This document shows positions 1 through 9,275 of a stretch of 64,000 nucleotides of DNA, in pieces. Below the pieces are notes generated by a model. That model worked only from the letters and a program-made list of their open reading frames with translations, was not told the DNA's origin and did no database searches. The position numbers and the translations under genes are program-made. How positions within the stretch are numbered: the stretch's first letter is position 1; every line of letters starts with the position of its first letter. Origin of the DNA: Paenibacillus sp. MSJ-34 (GTDB lineage Bacteria > Bacillota > Bacilli > Paenibacillales > Paenibacillaceae); contig NZ_JAHLPR010000037.1 of assembly GCF_018918005.1 (NCBI RefSeq), forward strand, positions 1 through 64,000, in the 5' to 3' direction.

Positions 1-144
1 AGTGTATCCACATAATGTTGACTTGAACCGAACGAACTGGGAAACCTCCACTTTTTTACAGTCCGCGAGGCAGATCCACTATATTCAGTGTTTGATATTA
101 CGGGCTTTCGAAATTTAGGTTCAATAAGCTACGGAGGGCGAGTT

Positions 145-381
145 ATGGTAGTTTCCGTGCGCAAATGGTTGGAACGGCTGCGGTTTCTTATCCTTTTTGT
201 CGCATTGACTTATTTGATGATTTACTTAATCGGATTGCTGAGCGATTGGATTGCGCCTGTCGACCGTTATCGCGAGCCTCAAGGCAAGGCGGTCAAAGTA
301 TTCCGGCAAGTACCGATGGAGGATTTAACCGCCGCTACGATGGCGGACCGGCTGCGGCTTTTCTATTGGTATGGAGAGTAA
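145..381 (+). CDS. DUF4227 (YqzK-like) small membrane protein
   Basis: A 78-residue protein with a basic start (VRKWLERLR), one membrane segment at about residues 13-33, and a short charged outer or cytoplasmic tail. It matches the DUF4227/YqzK type, which lies between fur and xerD in Bacillus relatives; its molecular function is unknown. The ATG at 145 is chosen because ACGGAGGGCG sits just upstream; an in-frame ATG at 88 has no ribosome binding site. The xerD gene follows 125 bases later, which supports the assignment by synteny. The upstream 144 bases hold no complete gene; fur would be expected just outside the window. Confidence 0.75.
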   Translation: MVVSVRKWLERLRFLILFVALTYLMIYLIGLLSDWIAPVDRYREPQGKAVKVFRQVPMEDLTAATMADRLRLFYWYGE

Positions 382-506
382 AATGCGCTGCGGGCAGGAA
401 ATCGGCGATCGTTGTTGAACTACTATTATGTGGTTGTTCAAATGCCAAGTCGACGTGATGGAATACGCATGTCAAGAACTACAAAATGTTTAGGAGTTTT
501 CTTCGG

Positions 507-1409
507 ATGAACGAACATTTGCAAGCCTTCATGCATTTTCTCGAAGAGGAAAAAGGCCTGTCCAGCAGCACTTTGAAATCATATGAAAACGATTTGCTGC
601 AGTTTCTGCATTTTTTGCAGGAAAAGAAAGAAGTTGAGTCGATGTCCGACATCCATAAACCGGATATCGTTCAATATTTGTATGAATTGAAGCAGCGCGG
701 ACGCGCTACGGCGACGTTAAACCGCAACATTGTATCGATCCGCTCTTTTTTTCATTATTTGATCAAAGAAAGAGTTATCCAGCAGGATCCGGCGTTTGAT
801 CTGGAAACGCCGAAGTTGGTGAAGAAAGCGCCTGTCGTATTGTCGGTTGAAGAAATCGAACGGCTGCTCGAAGCGCCAAAGCCCGATACCGTTCAAGGCA
901 TTCGCGACAAGGCGATGCTCGAGACGTTATATGCGACCGGCATTCGGGTTTCGGAGTTGATCTCGCTCGATCTCGACCATATTTATCCCGATTTGGGCTT
1001 TATACGGTGCATCGGCAATCAGGGCAAAGAACGAATCGTTCCTCTGGGGCGGGTCGCTTCGCGCTGTTTGACCGTTTATTTGGAGCGTGCGCGGGAAAGT
1101 CTCTTGAAGGGAAGAAGCGGAGAGCGGGCGCTGTTTATCAATCAATTGGGCACAAGGCTGACGCGGCAAGGATTTTGGAAAATTATTAAAAAGCATGCGC
1201 GGGAAGCGGATATCGTCCACGATATTACTCCGCATACGCTGCGCCATTCCTTCGCCGTGCATTTGCTTGCGGGCGGCGCGGATTTGCGTTCGGTTCAGGA
1301 AATGCTCGGACATGCGGACATATCGACAACGCAAATTTATACGCAGATGGCGAAGAAGAGCATGAAGGAAGTATACGAGCAAGCGCATCCGCGCGCAGGC
1401 GCGAGATAG
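507..1409 (+). CDS. xerD: Site-specific tyrosine recombinase XerD
   Basis: A 300-residue tyrosine recombinase, the usual XerD length. With XerC-type partners it resolves chromosome dimers at dif sites before division. The N-terminal SAM-like core-binding domain (about 1-90) is followed by the catalytic domain with R147 (TGIRVSE), K174, H243-T-L-R246, H269 (LGHA) and the nucleophile Y278 (TTQIYTQ), so all catalytic residues are present. ATG 507 is chosen over 486 because TAGGAG lies about 11 bases before it and homologues begin near MNEHL. It is the first of a nucleoside-salvage gene run (deoB, punA), as in Bacillus. XerD versus XerC rests mainly on this synteny. Confidence 0.93.
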   Translation: MNEHLQAFMHFLEEEKGLSSSTLKSYENDLLQFLHFLQEKKEVESMSDIHKPDIVQYLYELKQRGRATATLNRNIVSIRSFFHYLIKERVIQQDPAFDLETPKLVKKAPVVLSVEEIERLLEAPKPDTVQGIRDKAMLETLYATGIRVSELISLDLDHIYPDLGFIRCIGNQGKERIVPLGRVASRCLTVYLERARESLLKGRSGERALFINQLGTRLTRQGFWKIIKKHAREADIVHDITPHTLRHSFAVHLLAGGADLRSVQEMLGHADISTTQIYTQMAKKSMKEVYEQAHPRAGAR

Positions 1410-1440
1410 CTCGACATACAGACGAAGGAGATGAACAGCT

Positions 1441-2613
1441 TTGTTTAAACGAATTTGCGTAATCGTTCTGGACAGCGTAGGCATCGGCGAATTGCCCGAT
1501 GCCGCGCACTTCGGCGATGCGGGAGCGCATACGCTCGGCCATATTATGGAGAGCGTCCCCGCTACGCGGCTCCCGAATATGGAGCGAATGGGGCTTGGCA
1601 ATATAGCGCCGCTGCCTCATGTGAATCCCGCCGAATCGCCTTCGGCCTATTACGGGAAAATGGCCGAAGTATCGGTCGGCAAAGATACGATGACCGGACA
1701 TTGGGAGATTATGGGACTGAAAATCGACACCCCGTTCAATACCTATCCGGACGGGTTCCCGCAGGAACTGCTCGACGAATTCGAACGGGAAACGGGACGG
1801 AAAGTGATCGGCAATAAACCGGCCTCCGGAACGGAGATCATCGTCGAGTACGGGGAAGAGCAAATGCGCACCGGCGCATGGATCGTCTATACGTCGGCGG
1901 ACAGCGTATTCCAGATCGCCGCGCATGAAGACGTCATACCGCTCGACGAGTTGTACCGCGGATGCGAAATCGCGCGGAAGCTGACGTTGCGTCCCGAGTT
2001 TTCCGTCGGCCGCGTCATCGCCCGCCCTTATGTCGGCAAGCCCGGAGCGTTCACGCGAACGCCGAACCGGCACGACTATGCGGTGAAACCGCCGGAGCCG
2101 ACGGTGATGAATACGTTGAAGGACGCCGGCAAGGACGTAATCTCGGTCGGCAAAATTAACGACATCTTCTCCGGGGAAGGCGTCACGGCGTCGCATCCGA
2201 CGAAGAGCAACGCGGACGGCATTCAACAAACGCTCGCCGTTCTCGATTCGCCGTTCCAAGGATTGGCGTTCGTAAACTTGGTCGATTTCGACTCGCTGTA
2301 CGGACATCGCCGCGACCCGGCCGGTTATGCGGCGGCGCTGGAGGAATTCGACCGCGCCGTTCCCGAATTGACGAAGCGGATCGGGCCGGATGATTTGCTT
2401 ATGATTACGGCGGACCACGGAAACGATCCGACGCATGCCGGAACCGACCATACGCGCGAATACGTGCCGCTGCTCGTGTACAGCCCGTCGCTGAAGCAGC
2501 CGGCATCGCTCGGCGTTCGGGCGACGTACGCCGATGTCGCCGCGACGATCGCGGACAACTTCCAGGTGGCCCCGCCGGGGAACGGGACCAGTTTTCTATC
2601 CCAATTGCGTTAA
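1441..2613 (+). CDS. deoB: Phosphopentomutase
   Basis: Converts (deoxy)ribose 1-phosphate to (deoxy)ribose 5-phosphate, linking nucleoside breakdown to the pentose pathway in the cytoplasm. The 390-residue product has the alkaline-phosphatase-superfamily metal motifs: an N-terminal [13 protein letters not shown] with the metal-binding Asp, the KDTMTGHWE region around the phosphothreonine, and C-terminal [10 protein letters not shown]. The start is TTG at 1441, preceded by GAAGGAG at 1424-1430; the ATG at 1431 is in another frame and closes after five codons. It lies 31 bases after xerD and 37 before punA, probably in one transcript. The B. subtilis counterpart is drm. Confidence 0.95.
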   Translation: MFKRICVIVLDSVGIGELPDAAHFGDAGAHTLGHIMESVPATRLPNMERMGLGNIAPLPHVNPAESPSAYYGKMAEVSVGKDTMTGHWEIMGLKIDTPFNTYPDGFPQELLDEFERETGRKVIGNKPASGTEIIVEYGEEQMRTGAWIVYTSADSVFQIAAHEDVIPLDELYRGCEIARKLTLRPEFSVGRVIARPYVGKPGAFTRTPNRHDYAVKPPEPTVMNTLKDAGKDVISVGKINDIFSGEGVTASHPTKSNADGIQQTLAVLDSPFQGLAFVNLVDFDSLYGHRRDPAGYAAALEEFDRAVPELTKRIGPDDLLMITADHGNDPTHAGTDHTREYVPLLVYSPSLKQPASLGVRATYADVAATIADNFQVAPPGNGTSFLSQLR

Positions 2614-2650
2614 CGAAGACGAAGGATGATCATTTTACGGAGGGGAAACC

Positions 2651-3478
2651 ATGACACAAGCATTGAATTATAACATGATCGAAGAAGCCGCCGCCTATAT
2701 ACGCGCCAAGACGCCGCTTAAGCCCGAGGTCGGACTGATTCTCGGATCGGGACTCGGCGTCTTGGCCGACTTGATCGAACAAGGAGTTACGATTTCGTAC
2801 GGCGAAATTCCGCATTTCCCGCAGTCTACGGTAGAGGGGCATGCGGGCGAATTGCTGATCGGGCAGATTCAAGGCCGTGCGGTCGTTATGATGAAAGGCC
2901 GATTCCATATGTACGAAGGCTACGGCCCGGAAGTGACTGCTTTCCCGGTTCGCGTCATGAAAGCTCTCGGCATCTCGTCGCTGCTGGTGACGAATGCGGC
3001 GGGAGGCGTCAACACCGATTATCGCGCCGGCGATTTAATGTTGATCGCGGACCATTTGAATATGACTGGACGGAATCCGCTCATCGGCCCGAACGATAAT
3101 GCGCTCGGCGTCCGTTTCCCGGATATGTCGGAAGCGTACAGCCGCCGATTGCGCGAATTGGCGAAGCGGATCGCCCAAGAGCAAGGAATCCCGCTGCAAG
3201 AAGGCGTATATGCCGGAATGCTCGGGCCAAGCTATGAGACGCCGGCGGAAATTCGCATGCTGCGCGTATTGGGCGGGGATGCGGTAGGCATGTCCACCGT
3301 ATCCGAAGTCATCGTGGCGAGACATGCCGGCATCGAAGTGCTGGGCATTTCATGCATCAGCAATATGGCGGCAGGCATACTGGACCAGCCGTTGTCGCAT
3401 GAGGAAGTGATGGAAACGACCGAGCTGGTGAAGGAGAAGTTCCTCAATCTGGTGCTGGCCGTGATTCCGCATATGTAA
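2651..3478 (+). CDS. punA: Purine-nucleoside phosphorylase (PNP, trimeric type)
   Basis: Phosphorolysis of purine (deoxy)nucleosides, mainly guanosine and inosine types, to base plus pentose 1-phosphate, which DeoB then isomerises. The product has 275 residues, typical of the trimeric PNP class. Visible signatures are the phosphate-binding GLILGSGLG near residue 30, MKGRFHMYEGY, TNAAGGVN and the purine-site stretch MLGPSYETPAEIRML, followed by VGMSTVSEVI. ATG 2651 has GGAGGGG eight bases upstream. It follows deoB in the same direction. It ends the run; a G+C-rich hairpin lies about 90 bases after its stop. Confidence 0.94.
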   Translation: MTQALNYNMIEEAAAYIRAKTPLKPEVGLILGSGLGVLADLIEQGVTISYGEIPHFPQSTVEGHAGELLIGQIQGRAVVMMKGRFHMYEGYGPEVTAFPVRVMKALGISSLLVTNAAGGVNTDYRAGDLMLIADHLNMTGRNPLIGPNDNALGVRFPDMSEAYSRRLRELAKRIAQEQGIPLQEGVYAGMLGPSYETPAEIRMLRVLGGDAVGMSTVSEVIVARHAGIEVLGISCISNMAAGILDQPLSHEEVMETTELVKEKFLNLVLAVIPHM

Positions 3479-3565
3479 GATGCGTCAAGGCTTTTAGGAT
3501 TAGGCGTTTGCTTTGGCGGCAGCGGCATATTCGGCCGTTCGCTCGTTTCTCGCGTATGACGCAAA

Positions 3566-3592
3566 CAACCGGCAGCTCTTGACTGCCGGTTG
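3566..3592. terminator. Hairpin between convergent punA and small minus-strand gene
   Basis: A perfect 10-bp stem (CAACCGGCAG / CTGCCGGTTG) with a 7-base loop lies between the converging genes. T-tracts are short on both sides, so it may be a weak two-way terminator. Confidence 0.5.
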
Positions 3593-3616
3593 CTTGAAAT
3601 ATAATATGCTGCGCTG

Positions 3617-3790
3617 TCAGCGAATGCCTGTTTTCTGTAACGCATGTTCCCAACTCGGATAGTAGTACAATGCGTTTTGCATTAAATCCGGGTACGATTT
3701 TTTAACGCTTTTTTTGCTCAATGTTTCTCCGTTAGCGTGCAATTGCTTTATGCGGGTTAATACATCTTCAGCATTCATTTGAATCTCCAT
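3617..3790 (-). CDS. Single-repeat protein of homing-endonuclease-associated-repeat type
   Basis: A 57-residue ORF on the minus strand, ATG at 3790, stop at 3617. The sequence follows the pattern of the homing-endonuclease-associated repeat (HNH_repeat family): a helix (VLTRIKQLHANGETLS), then KKSVKKSYPDLMQNALYYYP, SWEHAL and a terminal TGI. Family members usually carry several such repeats as DNA-binding helices beside a nuclease; here one repeat stands alone with no nuclease domain. GAAAGGGG lies about 13 bases before the first ATG; the in-frame ATG at 3778 is a shorter alternative. Its function is unknown and DNA binding is inference. Confidence 0.7.
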   Translation of the reverse strand: MEIQMNAEDVLTRIKQLHANGETLSKKSVKKSYPDLMQNALYYYPSWEHALQKTGIR

Positions 3791-3846
3791 CGACTTTTTA
3801 CCCCTTTCGCTAAGATATTCTAAGTATATCCTTAAATGGAAAATGT

Positions 3847-3852
3847 TATAAT
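3847..3852 (+). promoter_or_regulatory. Possible -10 box for pdp
   Basis: A perfect TATAAT lies 37 bases before the pdp start, in an AT-rich gap. No convincing -35 box is visible at 16-18 bases upstream, so this is a weak call. Confidence 0.35.
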
Positions 3853-3888
3853 ATTTCTGACAAAAATCGATACGATGAGGTGACCGAG

Positions 3889-5214
3889 ATGAGAGCTGTC
3901 GAAATTATTCAAAAGAAAAGAGACGGACGGGAATTGACATCGGAAGAAATTGCGTTTTTCGTTCGCGGATACAGCGAAGGCAGTATTCCCGACTATCAAA
4001 TGTCGGCGTTGGCGATGGCGGTTTATTTCAAAGGAATGACAGCCCGCGAAACGGCCGATTTGACGCTGGAGATGGCGCGTTCGGGCGACCAGGTCGATTT
4101 GAGTCCGGTCAAAGGTGTGAAAGTGGACAAGCATTCGACCGGCGGCGTCGGCGACAAAGTAACGCTGGTGCTCGCTCCGCTTGCGGCCGCCGCAGGCGTT
4201 CCCGTCGCCAAAATGTCGGGCCGCGGTCTCGGACATACCGGCGGCACGATCGATAAGCTCGAGGCGATAGCCGGATTTTCGGTCGAGTTGTCGCGGGAAC
4301 GGTTTTTTGAGCAAGTGAACGAGATCGGTGTCGCCGTCATCGGCCAGAGCGGCAATATGACTCCGGCCGACAAGAAGCTGTACGGATTGCGCGATGTGAC
4401 GGCAACCGTCGATTCCATCCCGCTCATCGCCAGTTCCGTCATGAGCAAGAAAATTGCCGCGGGCGCCGATGCGATCGTCCTGGACGTCAAGACGGGAAGC
4501 GGGGCGTTCATGAAAACGTTGGACGATTCGATCGCGCTTGCCCAAGCGATGGTCGATATCGGGACCGAAGTCGGCCGCAATACGGTAGCTGTCATTAGCG
4601 ATATGGATCAGCCGTTAGGATTTACGATCGGAAATGCTCTCGAAGTGAAGGAAGCGGTGGATACGCTGCGCGGGAAGGGGCCGCGGGATCTGGAAGAGAT
4701 CTGCTTGCTCCTCGGCGCGCATATGCTCGTATTAGGCGGACAGGCGAAGGACGAAGACGAGGCACGCACGATCCTGAAACGGCATATCGCGGACGGCAGT
4801 GCGTTTGAGAAGCTGAAGCAGCTTGTCGCGGCGCAAGACGGAGACGTCTCGCAAATCGAACATACCGACAAATTGCCGGCCGCCGCCAAGCAGGTGGAGG
4901 TCAAGGCGAAGCAAGCGGGCATCGTACAAGCGATTCAAGCGGAAGAGATCGGCACGGCGGCCATGGTGCTCGGAGCAGGACGGGAAACGAAGGAATCGGT
5001 CATCGATTTGGCGGTCGGCATCGAATTGCGCCGCAAAATCGGCGATGCCGTGCAAACCGGGGACACGCTCGCCGTACTGTATGTAAACGATGAACGGAAA
5101 ATCGAAGAAGCGTCGGCGCGCGTATTGGAGGCGTACCGTATCGGGCCCGATCCGATCGGGAACAAACCGTTAGTATACGCGATCGTGACCAAAGACGGCG
5201 TCAAGCGCCTGTGA
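3889..5214 (+). CDS. pdp: Pyrimidine-nucleoside phosphorylase
   Basis: Cleaves uridine, deoxyuridine and thymidine with phosphate to the base plus (deoxy)ribose 1-phosphate, the substrate of DeoB. The 441-residue product carries the class II nucleoside phosphorylase signature: the phosphate-loop [10 protein letters not shown] near residue 81, [13 protein letters not shown], then a C-terminal alpha/beta domain with a biotinyl-like fold. ATG 3889 is preferred to the in-frame GTG at 3880 because GATGAGG ends nine bases before it. The gene has its own gap upstream and a strong terminator downstream, so it is probably transcribed alone. It is an insertion relative to the B. subtilis punA-dacF order, where pdp lies elsewhere. 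Confidence 0.94.
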   Translation: MRAVEIIQKKRDGRELTSEEIAFFVRGYSEGSIPDYQMSALAMAVYFKGMTARETADLTLEMARSGDQVDLSPVKGVKVDKHSTGGVGDKVTLVLAPLAAAAGVPVAKMSGRGLGHTGGTIDKLEAIAGFSVELSRERFFEQVNEIGVAVIGQSGNMTPADKKLYGLRDVTATVDSIPLIASSVMSKKIAAGADAIVLDVKTGSGAFMKTLDDSIALAQAMVDIGTEVGRNTVAVISDMDQPLGFTIGNALEVKEAVDTLRGKGPRDLEEICLLLGAHMLVLGGQAKDEDEARTILKRHIADGSAFEKLKQLVAAQDGDVSQIEHTDKLPAAAKQVEVKAKQAGIVQAIQAEEIGTAAMVLGAGRETKESVIDLAVGIELRRKIGDAVQTGDTLAVLYVNDERKIEEASARVLEAYRIGPDPIGNKPLVYAIVTKDGVKRL

Positions 5215-5230
5215 ATCGGTTGAAATGACA

Positions 5231-5280
5231 AGAAGATCCGCCCTATGCAATTTCCTGCATAGGGCGGATCTTCTTTGTTG
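5231..5280 (+). terminator. Strong intrinsic terminator after pdp
   Basis: A perfect 19-bp stem (5231-5249 with 5256-5274) closes on a 6-base loop and is followed by TTGTTGTT. It starts 16 bases after the pdp stop. The remaining gap to dacF (5281-5628) holds no supported gene; a 44-codon open stretch on the minus strand (5307-5438) looks protein-like but has no start. Confidence 0.85.
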
Positions 5281-5628
5281 TTCCTATATTTCATACAAAG
5301 TAACGTTTACATACCAAAACAATGAAAGCCCTGCCTCTCTTCCATCCTTGCGGCTCCGATGACCGCGCCAGTGTGAATCAGTAAATATTCGGCTCGCGGA
5401 TCGCCGTGAAATACAATCCTTGCCTGCGGTAAAACGTCTTACAATTGTTGGAAAGTTGGATTCAAACCAAAATGAAATGGAACAAATCGGAGGATGAATC
5501 GTAGCAGTGATTTTTATATCTTACTACGAAATTGCAAAATATGCAATGGAATAATTTGTTTTCTTTCGGACAACAATAAGTAGAAGTACGATTCATAGCG
5601 ACAGAGTTCATCGATGGAGGGAATACGC

Positions 5629-6822
5629 TTGAAAAAATGGCTATTGCTATCGCTTAGTTTGGCGCTAATCAACGGTATTTTCGTTCCGGCGGCATTTGCC
5701 GACGAGAAGCAGCCGACGGCAAGCGAGAAAACGGAGAAAAAATTGGATTTAGCGCCGAACGCCAGGTCTGCGGTGTTGATGGACGCCGATTCGGGCACGA
5801 TCATTTTCGAAAAAAACAGCCACGATCGGCTGCCTCCGGCAAGCATTACGAAAATTATGACGATGCTGCTTATTATGGAAGCGTTGGATCAAGGCAAGCT
5901 GAAATTGGACGATCCGGTGCAAACGAGCGAATATGCGGCATCGATGGGCGGTTCGCAGATTTTCCTCGAACAGGGCGAGGTGATGACGGTCGACGAAATG
6001 TTGAAGGGCATTGCCATGGCGTCGGGGAACGACGCTTCCGTCGCGATGGCAGAGAAAATATCGGGGTCGGAAGAAGCGTTCGTGGAATTGATGAACGAGC
6101 GAGCGAAGCAGTTGGGGATGAAAGATACCCATTTTGTCAATTGCAACGGGTTGCCCGTCTCGAACCATTACACTTCCGCGCATGATATCGCCATTATGTC
6201 TCAAGAATTACTTAAGTATGATCAAATTACGAAATATACGGGAGCGTACCAGGACTATTTGCGCAAGCAAACGCCTAAACCGTTTTGGCTCGTCAATACG
6301 AACAAATTAGTCCGATTCTACACCGGTGCGGACGGCATTAAGACGGGGTACACGTCCGAAGCGAAGTTCTGCTTGTCGGCGACGGCGAAACGCGACACGC
6401 TTCGCGTCATTTCCGTCGTGCTTGGCGAGCCGAACGTGAAGACCCGCAATCAGGAAGTAACGAAGATGTTCGACTATGCTTTCGCTCAATACACGAATTT
6501 CCCAATATTCAAACAGGGCGACGAGATGGGAACGGTGAAGATCGAGAAGGGTTCCGTGCCGGAATTGACGTTAACCGCCAAACATCAATACAGCGTATTG
6601 ATGAAGAAGGGTGCGGACCAGAAATCGATCCGGCATGAGCTTGTCATTCCGCAGCATATTACAGCGCCGATCCAGGCGGGACAGCCGCTCGGGAAGCTGG
6701 TCGTATATCAAGGAGATAAAGTGCTGAAGGAATTTGCGGTGGAATCGCCGCTCGAAATTAAGAAAGCCGGATGGTGGATTTTGTTCAAGCGTACGTGTTC
6801 GAAGCTCTTTTTTGTAGATTGA
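5629..6822 (+). CDS. dacF: D-alanyl-D-alanine carboxypeptidase DacF
   Basis: A penicillin-binding DD-carboxypeptidase that trims the terminal D-Ala of peptidoglycan stem peptides; in Bacillus DacF acts from the forespore on spore cortex cross-linking. The 397-residue product has a signal peptide (residues 1 to about 24, ending AAFA), the SxxK motif S72-I-T-K75, an SGN motif (MASGNDAS) and KTG (GIKTGYTS), followed by a PBP5-like C-terminal domain and an amphipathic tail ending in a hydrophobic WWILF stretch for membrane anchoring. TTG 5629 is chosen because GGAGGG (5616-5621) lies 7 bases before it; the ATG at 5614 lacks a ribosome binding site. It lies directly before spoIIAA, as in B. subtilis. 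Confidence 0.9.
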   Translation: MKKWLLLSLSLALINGIFVPAAFADEKQPTASEKTEKKLDLAPNARSAVLMDADSGTIIFEKNSHDRLPPASITKIMTMLLIMEALDQGKLKLDDPVQTSEYAASMGGSQIFLEQGEVMTVDEMLKGIAMASGNDASVAMAEKISGSEEAFVELMNERAKQLGMKDTHFVNCNGLPVSNHYTSAHDIAIMSQELLKYDQITKYTGAYQDYLRKQTPKPFWLVNTNKLVRFYTGADGIKTGYTSEAKFCLSATAKRDTLRVISVVLGEPNVKTRNQEVTKMFDYAFAQYTNFPIFKQGDEMGTVKIEKGSVPELTLTAKHQYSVLMKKGADQKSIRHELVIPQHITAPIQAGQPLGKLVVYQGDKVLKEFAVESPLEIKKAGWWILFKRTCSKLFFVD

Positions 6823-6851
6823 TAGCAGTTTTCTTCTAGTTTTGTCGGCAG

Positions 6852-6881
6852 GCAGGAATTGGATTTTCCGATGTAGAATTG
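6852..6881 (+). promoter_or_regulatory. Sigma-H-type promoter of the spoIIA operon
   Basis: GCAGGAATT (6852-6860) and GTAGAATTG (6873-6881) are separated by 12 bases and match the B. subtilis sigma-H consensus RNAGGAWWW / RNNGAATWW at nearly every position. It sits 45 bases before spoIIAA and after the dacF stop, where sigma-H drives spoIIA in Bacillus at sporulation onset. Confidence 0.78.
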
Positions 6882-6926
6882 AACGAGAGAAAACCGATTG
6901 TTCATCATGGGGAGGGAATGAACATT

Positions 6927-7280
6927 ATGAATCTGCAAGTGGAATTGGAACATCAACGGGACGTATTGATTGTACGTCTGAGGGGCGAACTGGATCACCA
7001 TACAGCCGATGCCGTTCGCGCTAAAATCGACGAGTCGATCTATCGGGGACAAACGAATCATTTGGTTTTGAGCTTGAAGGATTTGCTGTTCATGGACAGT
7101 TCAGGGATCGGCGTCATTCTGGGGCGTTACAAGCTGATCCAAAGCAAAGGCGGCAAGATGGCCGTTTGCGACGTCAACCCTTCCGTACATCGGTTGCTGG
7201 AACTGTCAGGCCTGTTCAAAATATTGGCCCAATATGATAACGAGAGAATGGCGCTCTCGGGATTGGAGGTCGTATCATGA
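6927..7280 (+). CDS. spoIIAA: Anti-sigma-F factor antagonist SpoIIAA
   Basis: A 117-residue STAS-domain protein, the same length as the B. subtilis one. When dephosphorylated by SpoIIE it binds SpoIIAB and frees sigma-F in the forespore. The phosphorylated serine is S58 in FMDSSGIGV, and the N-terminal RGELDHHTA stretch is typical. The start is ATG 6927 (GGGGAGGG 10 bases upstream); the ATG at 6918 is too close to that site. It overlaps spoIIAB by the ATGA at 7277-7280, so the two are probably translationally coupled. It is transcribed from the sigma-H promoter just upstream. Confidence 0.96.
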   Translation: MNLQVELEHQRDVLIVRLRGELDHHTADAVRAKIDESIYRGQTNHLVLSLKDLLFMDSSGIGVILGRYKLIQSKGGKMAVCDVNPSVHRLLELSGLFKILAQYDNERMALSGLEVVS

Positions 7281-7723
7281 GCGGAAACAATGCGATGAAA
7301 CTGCAATTTTCAAGCAAATCGGAAAATGAATCGTTCGCCCGCGTAGCCGTTGCCGCGTTCGTCTCGCAGCTCGATCCGACGATCGAGGAGTTGACGGATA
7401 TTAAGACCGTTATATCGGAGGCGGTGACGAATTCGATCATTCACGGCTACGATAACGATCCCGACGGCATCGTTACGATTACGGCGAGCATCGAAGGCGA
7501 ATCGATAACGCTAACGGTGGAAGATGAAGGGCGAGGCATCGAAGATTTGGAGCTGGCGAAACAGCCGCTTTATACGTCGAAACCGGAATTGGACCGGTCC
7601 GGCATGGGTTTTACGATCATGGAAAATTTTATGGATGAGTTCGAAGTCGTCAGCGAAATGGGCAGCGGTACGAAAATCCGGATGAAAAAACGGATTGAAT
7701 CCAAAAAAGCGTTGTATAATTAG
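7277..7723 (+). CDS. spoIIAB: Anti-sigma-F factor / serine kinase SpoIIAB
   Basis: A 148-residue GHKL-fold protein that binds and inhibits sigma-F and phosphorylates SpoIIAA. ATP-binding motifs are the N box ([13 protein letters not shown]), the G1 box ([10 protein letters not shown]) and the G2 region ([15 protein letters not shown]). It overlaps the spoIIAA stop by four bases and precedes sigF by 11 bases, giving the classic three-gene partner-switch operon that sets forespore-specific transcription. Confidence 0.96.
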   Translation: MSGNNAMKLQFSSKSENESFARVAVAAFVSQLDPTIEELTDIKTVISEAVTNSIIHGYDNDPDGIVTITASIEGESITLTVEDEGRGIEDLELAKQPLYTSKPELDRSGMGFTIMENFMDEFEVVSEMGSGTKIRMKKRIESKKALYN

Positions 7724-7734
7724 GGGTTGGGTCT

Positions 7735-8490
7735 ATGGATGTCGATATGAAGCGAACCTCGCAAAATTACCTTGACGATACGGAAGTGAAGCGATTAATC
7801 GCGCTTAGTCAATCCGGCGATACGTTGGCCAGAGATACGCTTGTCAATTGCAATATCCGGCTCGTATGGTCGGTTGTTCAACGATTTATGAACCGCGGGT
7901 ATGAGCCGGAGGATTTGTTTCAGATCGGATGCATCGGCTTGTTGAAATCGGTCGATAAATTCGATCTATCCTATGATGTCAAGTTCTCGACGTACGCGGT
8001 TCCGATGATTATCGGCGAAATTCAGCGCTTCTTGCGGGATGACGGCACGTTGAAGGTAAGCCGGTCGCTCAAGGAAATGGCGAATAAAGTGCGTAAAATG
8101 AAGGACGAACTCTCCAAAACGCTAAACCGCTTGCCAACCATTAAAGAGGTGGCGGAGGCGCTTGACATTTCGCCGGAGGAAGTCGTGTTCGCGCAGGAAG
8201 CGAATAAACCGCCGACTTCGATCCATGAGACGGTGTTCGAGAACGACGGCGATCCGATCACGCTTATGGATCAAATCGCGGACGATTCCCAGGAGCGTTG
8301 GTTCGACAAGCTGGCTTTGAACGAAGCGATCGAAGGATTGTCCGAACGGGAACGGCTCATCGTCTACTTGCGTTATTACCGCGACCAGACCCAGTCCGAA
8401 GTGGCGGCGCGTCTCGGCATTTCCCAGGTGCAAGTCTCCCGGCTGGAGAAAAAAATACTGCAGCTGATCAAAGAACAAATCGCTCAGTGA
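7735..8490 (+). CDS. sigF: RNA polymerase sigma-F factor
   Basis: The 251-residue first forespore-specific sigma factor. Region 2 is visible as GYEPEDLFQIGCIGLLKSVDKFD, with KFSTYAVPMIIGEIQRFLRD as the -10 recognition stretch. Region 3 follows (VSRSLKEMA...), and region 4 has LSERERLIVYLRYY and the helix-turn-helix QSEVAARLGISQVQVSRLEKK. ATG 7735 is used (GGGGTTGGG upstream); an in-frame ATG at 7747 is an alternative. It is held inactive by SpoIIAB. In B. subtilis the spoVA operon follows directly; here a terminator and a 32-kb accessory block intervene. Confidence 0.96.
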   Translation: MDVDMKRTSQNYLDDTEVKRLIALSQSGDTLARDTLVNCNIRLVWSVVQRFMNRGYEPEDLFQIGCIGLLKSVDKFDLSYDVKFSTYAVPMIIGEIQRFLRDDGTLKVSRSLKEMANKVRKMKDELSKTLNRLPTIKEVAEALDISPEEVVFAQEANKPPTSIHETVFENDGDPITLMDQIADDSQERWFDKLALNEAIEGLSERERLIVYLRYYRDQTQSEVAARLGISQVQVSRLEKKILQLIKEQIAQ

Positions 8491-8492
8491 AC

Positions 8493-8532
8493 AAGCCCCT
8501 CAATATCGAAACGGTATTGAGGGGCTTTGACG
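8493..8532 (+). terminator. Intrinsic terminator after sigF
   Basis: A 13-bp perfect stem (8493-8505 with 8515-8527) begins three bases after the sigF stop; its G+C-rich core is followed by a short T run. It separates the spoIIA operon from the convergent ytaF gene. Confidence 0.8.
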
Positions 8533-8560
8533 TGTGCCAATTGTTCGAAGAAGCGAACTC

Positions 8561-9193
8561 CTAATCAAAAAAAACGGAAACTGCAATTAATAGCAGTAGA
8601 AACCCGCTGATTAACGTTCCGAACTGTCCTATCGTAAACTTGCCGATTCGAACATGCGTTAGTTTCCGTCCGAAAGTAACGCCGGCCCAGACGGTCACAA
8701 AACTGCCGGCTGCCGCCAGGATCGATATGACTAGAGGGGAGAAACCTAACAAGCCCGCCCCGACACCATTCGTTAAAGCATTAGCCGAAAGGGCGATACC
8801 GAGCACGATTGCTTCCCAGAAACCGATGCTTTTGGAGTAATCGAAATCGATCGATGCAGGGTTCCGGAAGATCCCTTTTATTCCTTCCGACTTCGATTCG
8901 CTCTGTCCGGATAATGTGTCCTTGTTACGCGGAACGGCCAGCAACATAATTCGAATGCCGATAACAACTAAAATAAAGGCACCGAGCAAGACAGGCAGGA
9001 TCCCGGGCAATATTTCCGAAATCCAGAGTCCGAAATATATGCCGGACATACTGAAAAGAAAACAAATTGCCGCAATGAGCAAATTTGAAAGCAAACTTAT
9101 ACGGATATTGCGAATCCCATAAGACAGGCCTACTCCCAAATTGTCAATGCTTGACGAGAAGGTTAACGCAGCAATAATAAACCATGATGTCAT
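8561..9193 (-). CDS. ytaF: Sporulation membrane protein YtaF
   Basis: A 210-residue polytopic protein with about six membrane segments, two of them with the Asp-bearing pattern of the MntP/YtaF cation-efflux superfamily (FSSSIDNLGVGLSYGIRN near the N-terminus; LGIALSANALTNGVG in the second half). The loop between the halves (about residues 92-115) is charged and longer than in MntP, which is typical of YtaF. The role in sporulation is known only from family naming; transport of a divalent cation is inference. It lies on the minus strand, convergent with sigF and downstream of the XRE-DUF1232 gene, with a 213-base gap that contains TTGACAAA-type half-sites. Confidence 0.85.
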   Translation of the reverse strand: MTSWFIIAALTFSSSIDNLGVGLSYGIRNIRISLLSNLLIAAICFLFSMSGIYFGLWISEILPGILPVLLGAFILVVIGIRIMLLAVPRNKDTLSGQSESKSEGIKGIFRNPASIDFDYSKSIGFWEAIVLGIALSANALTNGVGAGLLGFSPLVISILAAAGSFVTVWAGVTFGRKLTHVRIGKFTIGQFGTLISGFLLLLIAVSVFFD

Positions 9194-9275
9194 ATGAAAA
9201 ACTCCTTTTGACGATTATTTAATGAACATTATATTGGCGATTAGCAACAGTGTGCATATCCATTTACATGAAATG

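Noticed and set aside
1225-2451. 408-codon minus-strand ORF opposite xerD/deoB
   Set aside because: It is an Arg-rich shadow of deoB with no family pattern.
5307-5438. 44-codon open stretch on the minus strand between pdp and dacF with protein-like text
   Set aside because: A stop lies directly upstream and there is no start codon with a ribosome site; at most a gene remnant.
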